From Mangrovimicrobium sp033283385 (GTDB lineage Bacteria; Pseudomonadota; Gammaproteobacteria; Pseudomonadales; Halieaceae), in assembly GCA_033283385.1 (NCBI GenBank), contig JAWMQQ010000003.1, positions 62,001 through 126,000 on the forward strand: DNA of 64,000 nt, written 5' to 3'. The notes under the pieces were generated by a model, which worked only from the letters and a program-made list of their open reading frames with translations, was not told the DNA's origin and made no database searches. Both the position numbers and the translations under genes were made by a program. Shown piece after piece: positions 8,593-16,928 of this stretch; position 1 is the stretch's first letter; each line of letters begins with the position of its first letter.

Positions 8593-9495
8593 TCAACCCG
8601 CCGCGTTCAGCATCCAGTCCAGCGTGTCACGCAGGTCGAAGCGTCGGTACTGCCCGATGTGGCGTTCCAGTTTCTCGGGGGACCCGTAGAGCACGTGAAT
8701 TTCGTCGGCGCGGACGAAGGCGGGATTGGTGGTCACTTCGAGAGTGTGGCCACTCAGCTCCCCCAGAGTCCCGACTATTTCCCGCAGCGCGACAGGCGTG
8801 CCACTGCAGACATTGAATGTCTCGCCCACGATGCGGCCATCCAGCAGGCGCAGGTAGGCTGCCACCACGTCGCGCACATCGGAAAAATCCCGCGATACAT
8901 CGAGGTTGCCCAACTCCAGCGCCGGCTGGCGCTCGCGAAATGCCGCCACGATTTTCGGCACCAGGAAATTGGGATGCTGTCCCAGGCCGGTGTAGTTGAA
9001 GGGACGCACTATTGATACAGGCAGGTCGACAAACAGCCTCGCCGCCTGCTCCATCGCGTACTTCGAGACGCCGTAATGATTTGCCGGCCGGGGTTGTGCG
9101 GACTCGAGGATCGGTAGCTCGGTGGTGTTGCCGTAAATATTCGCGCTGCTGGCGAGAACGATGCACTCGGGTTTCTCCGCGCTGTCCTGAAACGCCTGCA
9201 ACAGGTTCACGGTGCCCAGCAAATTGGCCTGGTAGATTTCTGCGGGCGAACCATGCGCCACAAACGAAACCGCCGCCAGGTGCAGCACGTGGCTGGGGCG
9301 CACGTCGCTGGCCAGGGAAGCCAGGTCCTCCGCCCTGCGCAGATCAGCCTTGATGCAGGAATCCGCCTCGCCGAGGTAGTCGTCATCGTGGTGGCACAGC
9401 GCCACGCACTCATACCCCCGGGCTTTCGCCGCGGCGACAAAGTGTCTTCCGGTGAACCCCGACGCCCCGGTGACGAGGACCCTTTTTCCCGGCAT
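8593..9495 (-). CDS. rmd: GDP-4-dehydro-6-deoxy-D-mannose reductase
   Basis: A 300-residue extended short-chain dehydrogenase. The NAD(P)-binding TGASGFTG is at residues 9-16, the catalytic serine lies in LASSANIYG (114-122), and YGVSK (141-145) supplies the Tyr/Lys pair. It follows gmd with a one-base TGATG overlap, so it most likely reduces the Gmd product to GDP-D-rhamnose, as in the common polysaccharide antigen pathway of Pseudomonas. A GDP-6-deoxy-talose or other epimerase/reductase role is possible because members of this family differ only subtly. Confidence 0.82.
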   Translation of the reverse strand: MPGKRVLVTGASGFTGRHFVAAAKARGYECVALCHHDDDYLGEADSCIKADLRRAEDLASLASDVRPSHVLHLAAVSFVAHGSPAEIYQANLLGTVNLLQAFQDSAEKPECIVLASSANIYGNTTELPILESAQPRPANHYGVSKYAMEQAARLFVDLPVSIVRPFNYTGLGQHPNFLVPKIVAAFRERQPALELGNLDVSRDFSDVRDVVAAYLRLLDGRIVGETFNVCSGTPVALREIVGTLGELSGHTLEVTTNPAFVRADEIHVLYGSPEKLERHIGQYRRFDLRDTLDWMLNAAG

Positions 9496-10541
9496 CAGAA
9501 TGAGAAACCGCGCTGCTGGCGCTCGATGTCCACGCGGACCATCATGTCACAGAGTTCTTCCAGCGATGTCTTCGGCTCCCAGCCCAGCTCTTCGCGGGCC
9601 TTGGTGGCTTCGCCAATCAGCAGGTCCACTTCCGCCGGGCGGTAGAACCTGGGATTGACGCACACCACTTCCCGCCCGGTCTCGATGTCCATCGCGGACT
9701 CCTGTTCGGCCTCGCCGCGCCATTCCAGCTCGATGCCCGCGGACTTGAACGCCATGGTCACAAAATTCCGGACGGTCTCGGTTCGATTGGTGGCAAGCAC
9801 GTAGGTGTCGGGGGAGTCGGTCTGCAGCATGCGCCACATCCCCTCGACATACTCCTTCGCATACCCCCAGTCGCGCTTGGCGTCCATATTGCCCAGCTCC
9901 AGTTTGTCGAGGGTGCCCATCCTGATGCGGGCCACTGCATCGGTAATCTTTCGCGTGACGAATTCCTTACCACGCAAAGGTGATTCGTGGTTGAAGAGAA
10001 TGCCGCTGGTGCCGAAGATGCCATAGGACTCGCGATAGTTGATCGTCATCCAGTGCGCGAAGAGCTTTGCCACGCCGTAAGGGCTGCGCGGGTAGAACGG
10101 GGTTTCCTCGTTCTGGGGAACGGACTGCACCTTGCCGAACATTTCGGAGGTGGAAGCCTGGTAGAACCGGATCGTCGGGTCCAGGATGCGTATGGCCTCC
10201 AGCAGGTGGACCGCCCCCCTGCCGGTGATTTCCGAGGTGGTCAGGGGCTGCTCGAAGGACACCCCCACGAAACTCTGCGCGGCCAGGTTGTAAACCTCGC
10301 GCGCGCCACTGTTCTCCAGCAAACGGATACAGGTAGAGAGGTCCGTGAGGTCGAATTCGACCAGGTGGAGATTGGGATGCTCCGCCAGGCCCAGCTCGGC
10401 CAGCCGCCAGAAATTGACGGAGCTGGTGCGACGATAGGTGCCGTAGACGGTATACCCTTTTTCCAGCAGGCACTGGGCGAGATAGGCTCCGTCCTGTCCC
10501 GTAACGCCGGTGATAACCGCGCATTTGTCCATTGTCGTCAT
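9495..10541 (-). CDS. gmd: GDP-mannose 4,6-dehydratase
   Basis: Converts GDP-D-mannose to GDP-4-dehydro-6-deoxy-D-mannose in the cytoplasm. The product is 348 residues with TGVTGQDGAYL (residues 11-21) binding NADP, the STSEMFG catalytic Thr/Glu segment, and SPYGVAK carrying the Tyr/Lys pair; RTSSVNFWR is the family's NADP phosphate-binding region. The frame is open to 10616, but family alignment puts the start at the ATG at 10541 or the one at 10532; AGGAG lies only two bases before the first and eleven before the second. With rmd it makes GDP-D-rhamnose (or feeds GDP-L-fucose if another reductase exists). Confidence 0.94.
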   Translation of the reverse strand: MTTMDKCAVITGVTGQDGAYLAQCLLEKGYTVYGTYRRTSSVNFWRLAELGLAEHPNLHLVEFDLTDLSTCIRLLENSGAREVYNLAAQSFVGVSFEQPLTTSEITGRGAVHLLEAIRILDPTIRFYQASTSEMFGKVQSVPQNEETPFYPRSPYGVAKLFAHWMTINYRESYGIFGTSGILFNHESPLRGKEFVTRKITDAVARIRMGTLDKLELGNMDAKRDWGYAKEYVEGMWRMLQTDSPDTYVLATNRTETVRNFVTMAFKSAGIELEWRGEAEQESAMDIETGREVVCVNPRFYRPAEVDLLIGEATKAREELGWEPKTSLEELCDMMVRVDIERQQRGFSF

Positions 10542-10738
10542 CGCTCCTGGAACCTGGCTTGCAAAGCGGTGGAGTCTACCATGATCACTATCCGGCTGTG
10601 GTGGGGGAGCGGCCATCGACCAGCCCCGGGCAGATCCGGCAGCGACCCACGCTGCGCGGCGAGCAAGTAGCGCGAATTCATGTCCGCACTTGTGTTAACG
10701 TGACGCCCACGGTTTTGTGTTTATATTGATAAGACCCT

Positions 10739-11530
10739 ATGCCCTCGCCTTCCCTGAGCCGGCCGCGCAAGCGCTTCGGCCAGAACTTCCTCACCGACCA
10801 CGGCGTGATCGAGCGCATCGCTGCGGCAATCCACGCGCGCCCGACCGATCACCTGGTGGAGATCGGCCCCGGCCGCGGCGCGCTGACGGAAGTGCTGGCG
10901 CCGGTGGGCTGCCCGCTGGATGTGATCGAACTGGACCGCGACCTGGTGCCCGGCCTGCTCGCCGCCTTCAGCATCTACCCCGGCTTCCACCTGCACAGCG
11001 CCGATGCCCTGAAGGTGGATTACGCCACGCTGGTCTCCGGCGGCGAGAAACTGCGGGTGGTCGGCAACCTGCCGTACAACATCTCCACACCCCTGATCTT
11101 CCACCTGCTGGGCCAGCGCGAGCACATCGCGGACATGCACTTCATGCTGCAGCTGGAGGTGGTGGAGCGCCTGGCCGCCACACCGGGCAACAAGGACTGG
11201 GGCCGGCTGGGCATCATGGCCCAGTACCTGTGCCGGGTGGAGCACCTGTTCGACGTGCCGCCGGAATCCTTCGACCCCCCACCGAAGGTGCAGTCCGCCA
11301 TCGTGCGCCTGACCCCCTGGGAGAACTCGCCCTGGCCCGCCTGCGATGCCGGAAAGCTGCGCAAGGTGGTGCAGGCCGCCTTCGCCCAGCGGCGTAAAAC
11401 CTTGCGCAACAACCTGAAAGGCCTTATAGATATGAACGCCCTGGAGGCGATGGGCATAGACCCCTCCGCCCGGGCGGAAACGCTGGAACTGGCGCAATTC
11501 ATCGATATAACCAATGCGATCCATGCCTGA
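10739..11530 (+). CDS. rsmA: 16S rRNA (adenine1518/1519-N6)-dimethyltransferase
   Basis: A 263-residue KsgA/RsmA enzyme that dimethylates two adjacent adenines in helix 45 of 16S rRNA late in small-subunit assembly. Motifs are RFGQNFLTD (residues 12-20), the SAM loop EIGPGRGALT (41-50), the acidic ELDRDLV, and the catalytic NLPYNIS (110-116). The C-terminal SFDPPPKVQSAIVRL and QRRKTLRNNL blocks are also family features. It heads rsmA-apaG-apaH-cca; the usual surA-pdxA partners are absent upstream, where the divergent gmd gene lies instead. Confidence 0.96.
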   Translation: MPSPSLSRPRKRFGQNFLTDHGVIERIAAAIHARPTDHLVEIGPGRGALTEVLAPVGCPLDVIELDRDLVPGLLAAFSIYPGFHLHSADALKVDYATLVSGGEKLRVVGNLPYNISTPLIFHLLGQREHIADMHFMLQLEVVERLAATPGNKDWGRLGIMAQYLCRVEHLFDVPPESFDPPPKVQSAIVRLTPWENSPWPACDAGKLRKVVQAAFAQRRKTLRNNLKGLIDMNALEAMGIDPSARAETLELAQFIDITNAIHA

Positions 11531-11933
11531 CATCGAGTTCAATCCCGCCCTGGTCAGCGTCCACGTCGCCACGGCGTACCTGCCCGGCCACTCCAGCCCG
11601 GACGAGGAGCAGTACACCTTCGCCTACACCATCACCATCAGCAACGCCGGCGACCGCCCGGTGCAGCTGCTGTCGCGCCACTGGGTGATCACCGACGCCG
11701 ACAACAGCGTGCAGGAAGTGCGCGGCGAGGGCGTGGTGGGCGAGCAGCCGGTGATCGCCCCCGGCGATTCCTTCCGCTATACCAGCGGCACCACGCTGAA
11801 CACGCCTGTGGGTTTTATGGAGGGCTCCTATTTAATGGTCGTGCGGGACGACGATGCCGCGCCGGATACCCTCAACCGGTTCCAGGTGCCGATCCCGCCG
11901 TTTACCCTGCACACCCCCACGGCGCTCAATTGA
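11523..11933 (+). CDS. apaG: ApaG/CorD protein
   Basis: A 136-residue single fibronectin-III-like domain protein of the ApaG family. Signature segments are YLPGHSSPDEEQYTFAYTI, RHWVITD, EVRGEGVVGEQPVIAPG and YTSGTTLNTPVGFMEGSY. ApaG is linked to divalent cation tolerance and magnesium/cobalt phenotypes in enterobacteria, but its biochemical role is unsettled. The start may be the ATG at 11514 or 11523; both overlap the end of rsmA. The gene stands in its usual place between rsmA and apaH. Confidence 0.94.
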   Translation: MPDIEFNPALVSVHVATAYLPGHSSPDEEQYTFAYTITISNAGDRPVQLLSRHWVITDADNSVQEVRGEGVVGEQPVIAPGDSFRYTSGTTLNTPVGFMEGSYLMVVRDDDAAPDTLNRFQVPIPPFTLHTPTALN

Positions 11934-11937
11934 TCCC

Positions 11938-12813
11938 ATGGCCACCTATGCCGTCGGCGACATCCAGGGTTGCCTGCAGCCCCTGAAGACCCTTTTGCGG
12001 GCGGTGGACTTCAACCGCTCCCGCGACACCCTGTGGTCGGTGGGCGATGTGGTCAACCGCGGGCCGCGCTGCCTCAAGACCCTGCGCTTTCTCTACGACA
12101 TGCGCGACTCGCTGGTGCTGGTGCTGGGCAACCACGACCTGCACCTGCTGGCGGTGGCCGCCGGCGTGCGTCCCCCGTCCAAGAGCGACACCCTGGCCAA
12201 GATTCTCTCGGCGCCGGACCGCGAGCAACTGCTCAACTGGCTGCTGCACCGGCCGCTGATCCACCGCGAGCACGGCTTTACCCTGGTGCACGCGGGAATC
12301 CCGCCGCAGTGGAGCATCCCCTTTGCCATCGGCCGCGCGCGGGAGGTGGAACTGGTGCTGCAGAGCCCCGATTGCACCAACTTCCTGAAGACCATGTACG
12401 GCAACGAGCCCAACACCTGGTCCTGTGCCCTGACCGGCATGGACCGCCTGCGCCTGATCACCAACTACCTCACCCGCATGCGCTACTGCACCGCCGATGG
12501 CCGGCTGGACCTGAAGAGCAAGGGCCCCAAACCCGACCCGGACGTGACCGATGTCGCCCCCTGGTTCAGCCACCCGAACCGCGCTGCCGCCGAGGAAAAC
12601 ATCCTCTTCGGCCACTGGGCGTCGCTGGAGGGGTCCACGGATACTCCCAACATCATCGGCCTCGATTCCGGCTGCGTGTGGGGCGGGGCGATGTCCCTGT
12701 ACTGCCTGGACACCGGCGAGATGCTGCGCTGCCGCTGCCGCGGCGGCAAATGCCGCGACGCCGCCGGCGTGGTGGAGCGCTACATGCCCTCGCTGCCGGA
12801 AGTCCGGGCCTGA
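11938..12813 (+). CDS. apaH: symmetrical bis(5'-nucleosyl)-tetraphosphatase
   Basis: A 291-residue metallophosphatase that splits diadenosine tetraphosphate into two ADP and also removes Np4A-type RNA caps. Metal-binding motifs are GDIQG (residues 7-11), GDVVNRGP (36-43) and GNHDLHLL (64-71), with later VHAGIPPQW and the C-terminal FGHWASLEG block. The ATG at 11938 starts four bases after the apaG stop; the longer open frame upstream is not conserved. The product length matches the family. Confidence 0.96.
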   Translation: MATYAVGDIQGCLQPLKTLLRAVDFNRSRDTLWSVGDVVNRGPRCLKTLRFLYDMRDSLVLVLGNHDLHLLAVAAGVRPPSKSDTLAKILSAPDREQLLNWLLHRPLIHREHGFTLVHAGIPPQWSIPFAIGRAREVELVLQSPDCTNFLKTMYGNEPNTWSCALTGMDRLRLITNYLTRMRYCTADGRLDLKSKGPKPDPDVTDVAPWFSHPNRAAAEENILFGHWASLEGSTDTPNIIGLDSGCVWGGAMSLYCLDTGEMLRCRCRGGKCRDAAGVVERYMPSLPEVRA

Positions 12814-12815
12814 GC

Positions 12816-14078
12816 GTGGAGACCTACCTGGTCGGCGGCGCCGTGCGCGACGCGCTGCTCGGCTACGCCCCACTGGAACCCCACGAGCAGGACTGGGTGG
12901 TGGTCGGCGCCAGCCCGCAGGAAATGCTCGACGCCGGCTACCGCCAGGTGGGCCGCGACTTCCCGGTGTTCCTGCACCCCGAAACCGGCGACGAGTACGC
13001 CCTGGCCCGCACCGAGCGCAAGCGCGGCCACGGCCACACCGGCTTCGTCGTGCACTGCGACCGCGACGTCACCCTCGAAGCGGACCTGCGCCGGCGCGAC
13101 CTCACCGTCAATGCCATGGCCCGCGCGCCCGACGGCACGATTATCGATCCCTACGGCGGGCAGCGGGACTTGCAGGCGCGCCTGCTGCGCCACGTCTCCG
13201 AAGCCTTCACCGAGGACCCGCTGCGGGTGCTGCGCACCGCGCGCTTCGCCGCCCGCTTCTCCCACCTGGGCTTTACCGTCGCCGCCGAGACCATGGCCCT
13301 GATGGCCGGGATCGTCGCCGCGGGCGAGTTGGAACACCTCAGTGCCGAACGGGTCTGGCGCGAGCTGGAACGGGCACTGGGGGAGCGCAACCCGGAGGTG
13401 TTCGTCGAAGTACTGCGCGAGTGCGGCGCGCTCGCGGCGCTGCTGCCGGAAGTGGACGCCCTGTTCGGCGTGCCGCAAACCCCGGAGTACCACCCGGAGA
13501 TCGACACCGGCGTGCACACCCTGATGTGCCTGCAGCAGGCGGTGCGGCTGGACGCCGATTCACCGGTGCGATTCGCCGTGCTGCTGCACGACCTGGGCAA
13601 GGGCACCACCCCGCAGGCCGAGTGGCCCCGGCATATCGCCCACGAGCAGCGCGGCACCAGGCTGGTACGGGCGGTCTGCGAACGGCTCAAGGCGCCCAAT
13701 CACTACCGCGAGCTGGCGCTGGCGGTCTGCGAATACCACCTGCACTGCCACCGGGCCACGGAGCTGCGCGGCAAGACCGTGCTCAAGCTGTTGAATGCCA
13801 CCGGGGCGCTGCGCCAGCCGGAGCGCTTCGAAGCCTTTTTGCTGGCCTGCGAGGCGGATGCCCGGGGCCGCACCGGGCTGGAGGATCGTGAGTATCCGCA
13901 GCGGGACTACCTGCGCGAGGCACTGGCACTGGCTTCCGGGGTGACGGCGCAGCCCTTCGCCGAGGCCGGGTTGCAGGGGAAGGCGATCGGCAATGCCATC
14001 GCCGCGGAGCGCGAGCGCCTGCTGGAATCCCTGCGGCAGGATTACTCCGCCCGGGAGACCTCCCGCCCGCGCCAGTAG
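12816..14078 (+). CDS. cca: multifunctional CCA tRNA nucleotidyltransferase
   Basis: A 420-residue class II nucleotidyltransferase that adds or repairs the 3'-CCA of tRNA. It begins at a GTG two bases after the apaH stop, immediately before YLVGGAVRDALLG. The strongly conserved GRDFPVFLHPETGDEYALAR and RRRDLTVNAMA blocks follow, and a C-terminal HD domain with LLHDLGKG and CEYHLHC gives the phosphodiesterase/phosphatase part. The metal site reads EQD (residues 24-26) where the E. coli enzyme has DRD. The same frame is open far upstream inside apaH, but that part is out of frame with ApaH and not real. Its 3' end overlaps folK by 37 bases. Confidence 0.94.
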   Translation: METYLVGGAVRDALLGYAPLEPHEQDWVVVGASPQEMLDAGYRQVGRDFPVFLHPETGDEYALARTERKRGHGHTGFVVHCDRDVTLEADLRRRDLTVNAMARAPDGTIIDPYGGQRDLQARLLRHVSEAFTEDPLRVLRTARFAARFSHLGFTVAAETMALMAGIVAAGELEHLSAERVWRELERALGERNPEVFVEVLRECGALAALLPEVDALFGVPQTPEYHPEIDTGVHTLMCLQQAVRLDADSPVRFAVLLHDLGKGTTPQAEWPRHIAHEQRGTRLVRAVCERLKAPNHYRELALAVCEYHLHCHRATELRGKTVLKLLNATGALRQPERFEAFLLACEADARGRTGLEDREYPQRDYLREALALASGVTAQPFAEAGLQGKAIGNAIAAERERLLESLRQDYSARETSRPRQ

Positions 14079-14554
14079 AAACTCACCCGGCGGGGGTCGC
14101 GCGGGCCGCTGTAATCGCGCCACAGCTCGGCGTAGCTGCGCGCCGCCACCGGGTGGCGCTCGTCGGGTACCAGTTCCGCCATCGGCCGCAGCACGAAGGC
14201 GTTCTCCAGCAGCTCCGACCGGGGCAGTTCGACGCCCTCGACGGTGCCGGTCAATGCATCGTAAGTGAGGATATCGATATCCAGCTGGCGGGGAGAGAAT
14301 CGCGGGGCGTCGGGAGCACGGCCGTGCTCCACCTCGATGTGGCGCAATTCGCGGGCCAGTTCGCCCACGGCCAACTCCGTGTCCAGCCCCACCGCGAGAT
14401 TGAGAAACGGCTGTCCGTCGAATCCCACCGGCGGGCAGTCGAAGACAGGCGAAATCGCCAGCTCGCCGAAGCGCACCTGCAGCGCGTCCAGCCCCGCCGT
14501 GATGTAGCGCTCGCGCTCGATATTGCTCCCCAGCCCCAGGTAGACCCGCGCCAT
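14042..14554 (-). CDS. folK: 2-amino-4-hydroxy-6-hydroxymethyldihydropteridine pyrophosphokinase
   Basis: A 170-residue HPPK of folate synthesis that transfers pyrophosphate from ATP to the pterin alcohol. GLGSNIERER near the N-terminus, the VGFDGQPFLNLAV pterin-binding segment and RFSPRQLDIDIL (ATP/magnesium site) are all present. Its ATG overlaps the folB stop by one base, and its tail overlaps the convergent cca end. Length is normal for the family. Confidence 0.94.
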   Translation of the reverse strand: MARVYLGLGSNIERERYITAGLDALQVRFGELAISPVFDCPPVGFDGQPFLNLAVGLDTELAVGELARELRHIEVEHGRAPDAPRFSPRQLDIDILTYDALTGTVEGVELPRSELLENAFVLRPMAELVPDERHPVAARSYAELWRDYSGPRDPRRVSFYWRGREVSRAE

Positions 14555-14910
14555 CAGGCTTGCCGGCCCCGCTCGATGATCACGCCGACGTCATCGGCCA
14601 TGGCCACCGCCCCGGGCTTGGACACCCGCAGGCGCAGCCATGGGATACCGAACTCTTCCAGCACCAGCGCAGCCACCCGCTCCGCGAGGGTCTCGATCAG
14701 CTGGAACTGGCTATCGCGGACGTAGGCCAGCACCCGCTGCGAGATGGCGTCGTAGTCCACCGCCTCGGCGATGCCGTCGGTGGCCGCCGCGGCTCGGTTG
14801 TCGCTGGCGAGATCCAGGTCCAGCACCAGGGCCTGGCGGATGTCGCGCTCCCAGTCGTAGACGCCGATCACCGCCTCGGTGCGCAGCCCTCTTATATAGA
14901 CGGTGTCCAT
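14554..14910 (-). CDS. folB: dihydroneopterin aldolase
   Basis: A 118-residue FolB that cleaves 7,8-dihydroneopterin to the 6-hydroxymethyl pterin used by FolK. The start MDTVYIRGLRTEAVIGVYDW and the VDYDAISQRV and LIETLAERVA segments are diagnostic; the C-terminal LRLRVSKPGAV completes the domain. The longer open frame to 15045 is inside tsaD and is not used, because the ATG at 14910 forms a TGATG overlap with the tsaD stop. Consecutive overlaps imply translational coupling of tsaD, folB and folK. Confidence 0.94.
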   Translation of the reverse strand: MDTVYIRGLRTEAVIGVYDWERDIRQALVLDLDLASDNRAAAATDGIAEAVDYDAISQRVLAYVRDSQFQLIETLAERVAALVLEEFGIPWLRLRVSKPGAVAMADDVGVIIERGRQA

Positions 14911-15947
14911 CAGGCGGCCCCTTCCAGCGGCGGCAGCTCTTCCATGGGCCAGCGCGGGCGCACCGGCGTGGTGTCGTCGTCGCACTGGCCAGCGAGCAGG
15001 CGCTGGGCGCCGGCGAAGGCGATCATCGCGCCGTTGTCGGTGCAAAAGCGCGGCGCCGGGTAGAAGACTCTGGCGCGTTCCTTCTGCAGAGCCTGCGTCA
15101 GGGAAGCCCTGAGGTTTAAGTTAGCGCTTACTCCGCCCGCGATCACCAGGGTTTTGAGCCCCTCCTGCTTCAGCGCCCGGCGGCACTTGATGACCAGGGT
15201 GGCGACCACCGCATCCTCGAAGGCGCGGGCGATATCGCAGCGATCCTGCTCGTTCAGGCCGGTCTCGGCGCGGCAGGCCTCGACGGTGTTGAGCGCATAG
15301 GTCTTGAGCCCGCTGAAGCTGAAATCCAGCCCCGGCCGGTTGACCATGGGCCGCGGGAAGTCGAACCGGTCCGGGTTGCCCTGCGCTGCCAAGCGGGCGA
15401 TATGCGGCCCGCCGGGGTACGGCAGGTCGAGCAGCTTGGCGGTCTTGTCGAAGGCCTCGCCGGCGGCGTCGTCCAGGGACTCGCCCAGCAGGCGGTAACG
15501 GCCGATGCCGTCGACCCGCACCAGCTGGGTGTGGCCGCCGGAGACCAGCAGGGCGACGAAGGGGAAATCCGGGCGCTCCTCCTCCAGCATGGGGGCCAGC
15601 AGGTGACCCTCCATATGGTGCACACCCAGCGCCGGCACCCCCCAGCCCAGGGCCAGGGCCCGCGCCAGGGTGGCGCCGACCATCAACGCGCCGACCAGGC
15701 CGGGGCCCGCGGTATAGGCCACGCCGTCCAGGTCCGCGCCGCTGACGCCCGCGCGGTGCATGACCTCCTCGACCATCGGCAGGGTCTTGCGCACGTGGTC
15801 GCGGGAGGCCAGTTCCGGCACCACTCCGCCGTATTCCACATGGATATCGATCTGGCTGTAGAGGGCGTCCGCGAGCAGGCCCCGGTCGGTGTCGAACAGC
15901 GCCACCCCGGTCTCGTCGCAGGAGGTTTCCAGGCCCAGTACCAGCAT
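14910..15947 (-). CDS. tsaD: tRNA N6-adenosine threonylcarbamoyltransferase
   Basis: A 345-residue Kae1/TsaD protein, catalytic subunit of the complex making t6A37 in ANN-decoding tRNAs. Motifs are SCDET (residues 9-13), VPELASRDH, GPGLVGALMVG, the iron-binding HHMEGH (110-115), LLVSGGHTQL, and the C-terminal GGVSANLNLR and CTDNGAMIA. It is divergent from rpsU, a widespread arrangement in gammaproteobacteria, and is the first gene of a tsaD-folB-folK unit. Confidence 0.97.
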   Translation of the reverse strand: MLVLGLETSCDETGVALFDTDRGLLADALYSQIDIHVEYGGVVPELASRDHVRKTLPMVEEVMHRAGVSGADLDGVAYTAGPGLVGALMVGATLARALALGWGVPALGVHHMEGHLLAPMLEEERPDFPFVALLVSGGHTQLVRVDGIGRYRLLGESLDDAAGEAFDKTAKLLDLPYPGGPHIARLAAQGNPDRFDFPRPMVNRPGLDFSFSGLKTYALNTVEACRAETGLNEQDRCDIARAFEDAVVATLVIKCRRALKQEGLKTLVIAGGVSANLNLRASLTQALQKERARVFYPAPRFCTDNGAMIAFAGAQRLLAGQCDDDTTPVRPRWPMEELPPLEGAA

Positions 15948-16044
15948 TATTACAATCCAGTTTCAGTGTCCGGCGCATGATACTGGCTGCCCCGGGGGCA
16001 AACCAGCGGGTTTGGCCATTTTTCACCCAATGTGGCCGGTAAAA

Positions 16045-16078
16045 CCCCTTTGCAAAGGGGGGCTCTTGAGTATAGAAT
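16045..16078 (+). promoter_or_regulatory. sigma-70 promoter of rpsU with a 16-bp palindrome
   Basis: TTGCAA (16050-16055), a 17-base spacer and TAGAAT (16073-16078) form a good sigma-70 promoter about 75 bases before rpsU. The -35 box lies in a perfect palindrome, CCCCTTTGCAAAGGGG (16045-16060), which has no T-run and so is not a terminator; it could be an operator. Confidence 0.6.
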
Positions 16079-16152
16079 GCGCGCCCTTTCAGGTGATTGT
16101 CGGCCCGGTGAGCCGCTGGTCACACAGACAAAACGAGACAGGTAGAGACTGA

Positions 16153-16368
16153 ATGCCCCACATCAAGGTTAAGGAAAACGAGCCTTTCGACGTCGCCCTG
16201 CGCCGCTTCAAGCGCTCCTGCGAGAAAGCCGGCGTCCTGGCTGAGGTGCGCAAGCGCGAGCACTACGAGAAGCCCACCACCGTGCGCAAGCGCGCTGCCG
16301 CTGCAGCCGTCAAGCGTCACGCCAAGAAGCTGGCCCGGGAAAATCGCAAGCGCGCGCGTCTGTACTGA
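16153..16368 (+). CDS. rpsU: 30S ribosomal protein bS21
   Basis: A 71-residue bS21 with the canonical PHIKVKENEPFDVALRRFKR opening and a basic, arginine-rich tail. It helps initiation on the 30S subunit. It is the first gene of the macromolecular-synthesis block rpsU-yqeY-dnaG-rpoD and has a recognisable sigma-70 promoter with a palindrome about 75 bases upstream. GGTAGAG precedes the ATG. Confidence 0.97.
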   Translation: MPHIKVKENEPFDVALRRFKRSCEKAGVLAEVRKREHYEKPTTVRKRAAAAAVKRHAKKLARENRKRARLY

Positions 16369-16385
16369 GACCGCGCTGCATACCC

Positions 16386-16847
16386 ATGTCTGACCAGCCC
16401 CTCCTGGATCGCATCAAGGCCGAGCAAAAATCGGCCATGAAGGCCAGGGACAAGGAGCGGCTGGGCACCATCCGGCTGATCCAGGCCGAGTTCAAGCGTA
16501 TCGAAGTCGACGAGCGGATCGAGCTGGACGACGCGCGCGCGCTCGCGGTGCTCGACAAGATGCTCAAGCAACGCCGCGATTCCGCACAGCAGTACCTCGA
16601 CGCCGGCCGCCAGGAGCTGGCGGACAAAGAGAACGCCGAAATCTCCGTGCTGCAGGAATTCCTCCCGGCACAGCTCAGCGAAGACGAAATCAATACCCTG
16701 ATCGACGAGGCCATCGCCGCCTCCGGCGCCAGCGGCATGCAGGCCATGGGCGCCGTGATGGGCCAGCTCAAGCCCAAACTGCAGGGCCGCGCCGACATGG
16801 GCGCCGTCAGCGGCCTGGTCAAGGCCCGCCTGGCCGCCGCTTCCTGA
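16386..16847 (+). CDS. GatB/YqeY domain protein
   Basis: A 153-residue protein with the YqeY fold: an N-terminal helical region (LLDRIKAEQKSAMKARDKER) and the QEFLPAQLSEDEINTLIDEA segment leading into the C-terminal domain shared with the GatB tail and thought to bind tRNA. It is commonly found between rpsU and dnaG. No enzymatic role is established. It starts 17 bases after rpsU, so the two are co-transcribed; an REP element separates it from dnaG. Confidence 0.92.
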   Translation: MSDQPLLDRIKAEQKSAMKARDKERLGTIRLIQAEFKRIEVDERIELDDARALAVLDKMLKQRRDSAQQYLDAGRQELADKENAEISVLQEFLPAQLSEDEINTLIDEAIAASGASGMQAMGAVMGQLKPKLQGRADMGAVSGLVKARLAAAS

Positions 16848-16862
16848 TTCCGCCCTGCCGTC

Positions 16863-16908
16863 GTAGGAGCCTGCTACGCAGGCGATCGCGCGCAGAGCGC
16901 GCTCCTAC
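16863..16908. repeat. REP-like palindromic element, copy A
   Basis: A 46-base element with GTAGGAGC at one end and its complement GCTCCTAC at the other. Inside, GCCTGC/GCAGGC can pair around TAC, and GCGCGC/GCGCGC-type pairing lies in the second half. The same unit recurs near 22.35 kb and, in a longer form, near 27.15 kb. It lies inside the rpsU-yqeY-dnaG-rpoD block, 20 bases before the dnaG start. Confidence 0.88.
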
Positions 16909-16928
16909 AAAAAATGGTTCAATAACCC

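Noticed and set aside
11970..12815. An open frame continuous with the cca frame through most of apaH
   Set aside because: It runs out of frame across the conserved ApaH sequence; only the part after the GTG at 12816 matches Cca.
12887..12895. Loss of a Cca catalytic Asp (EQD in place of DRD)
   Set aside because: Glu can bind metal and related Cca sequences vary at this position; the rest of the active site is intact, so inactivity is not supported.
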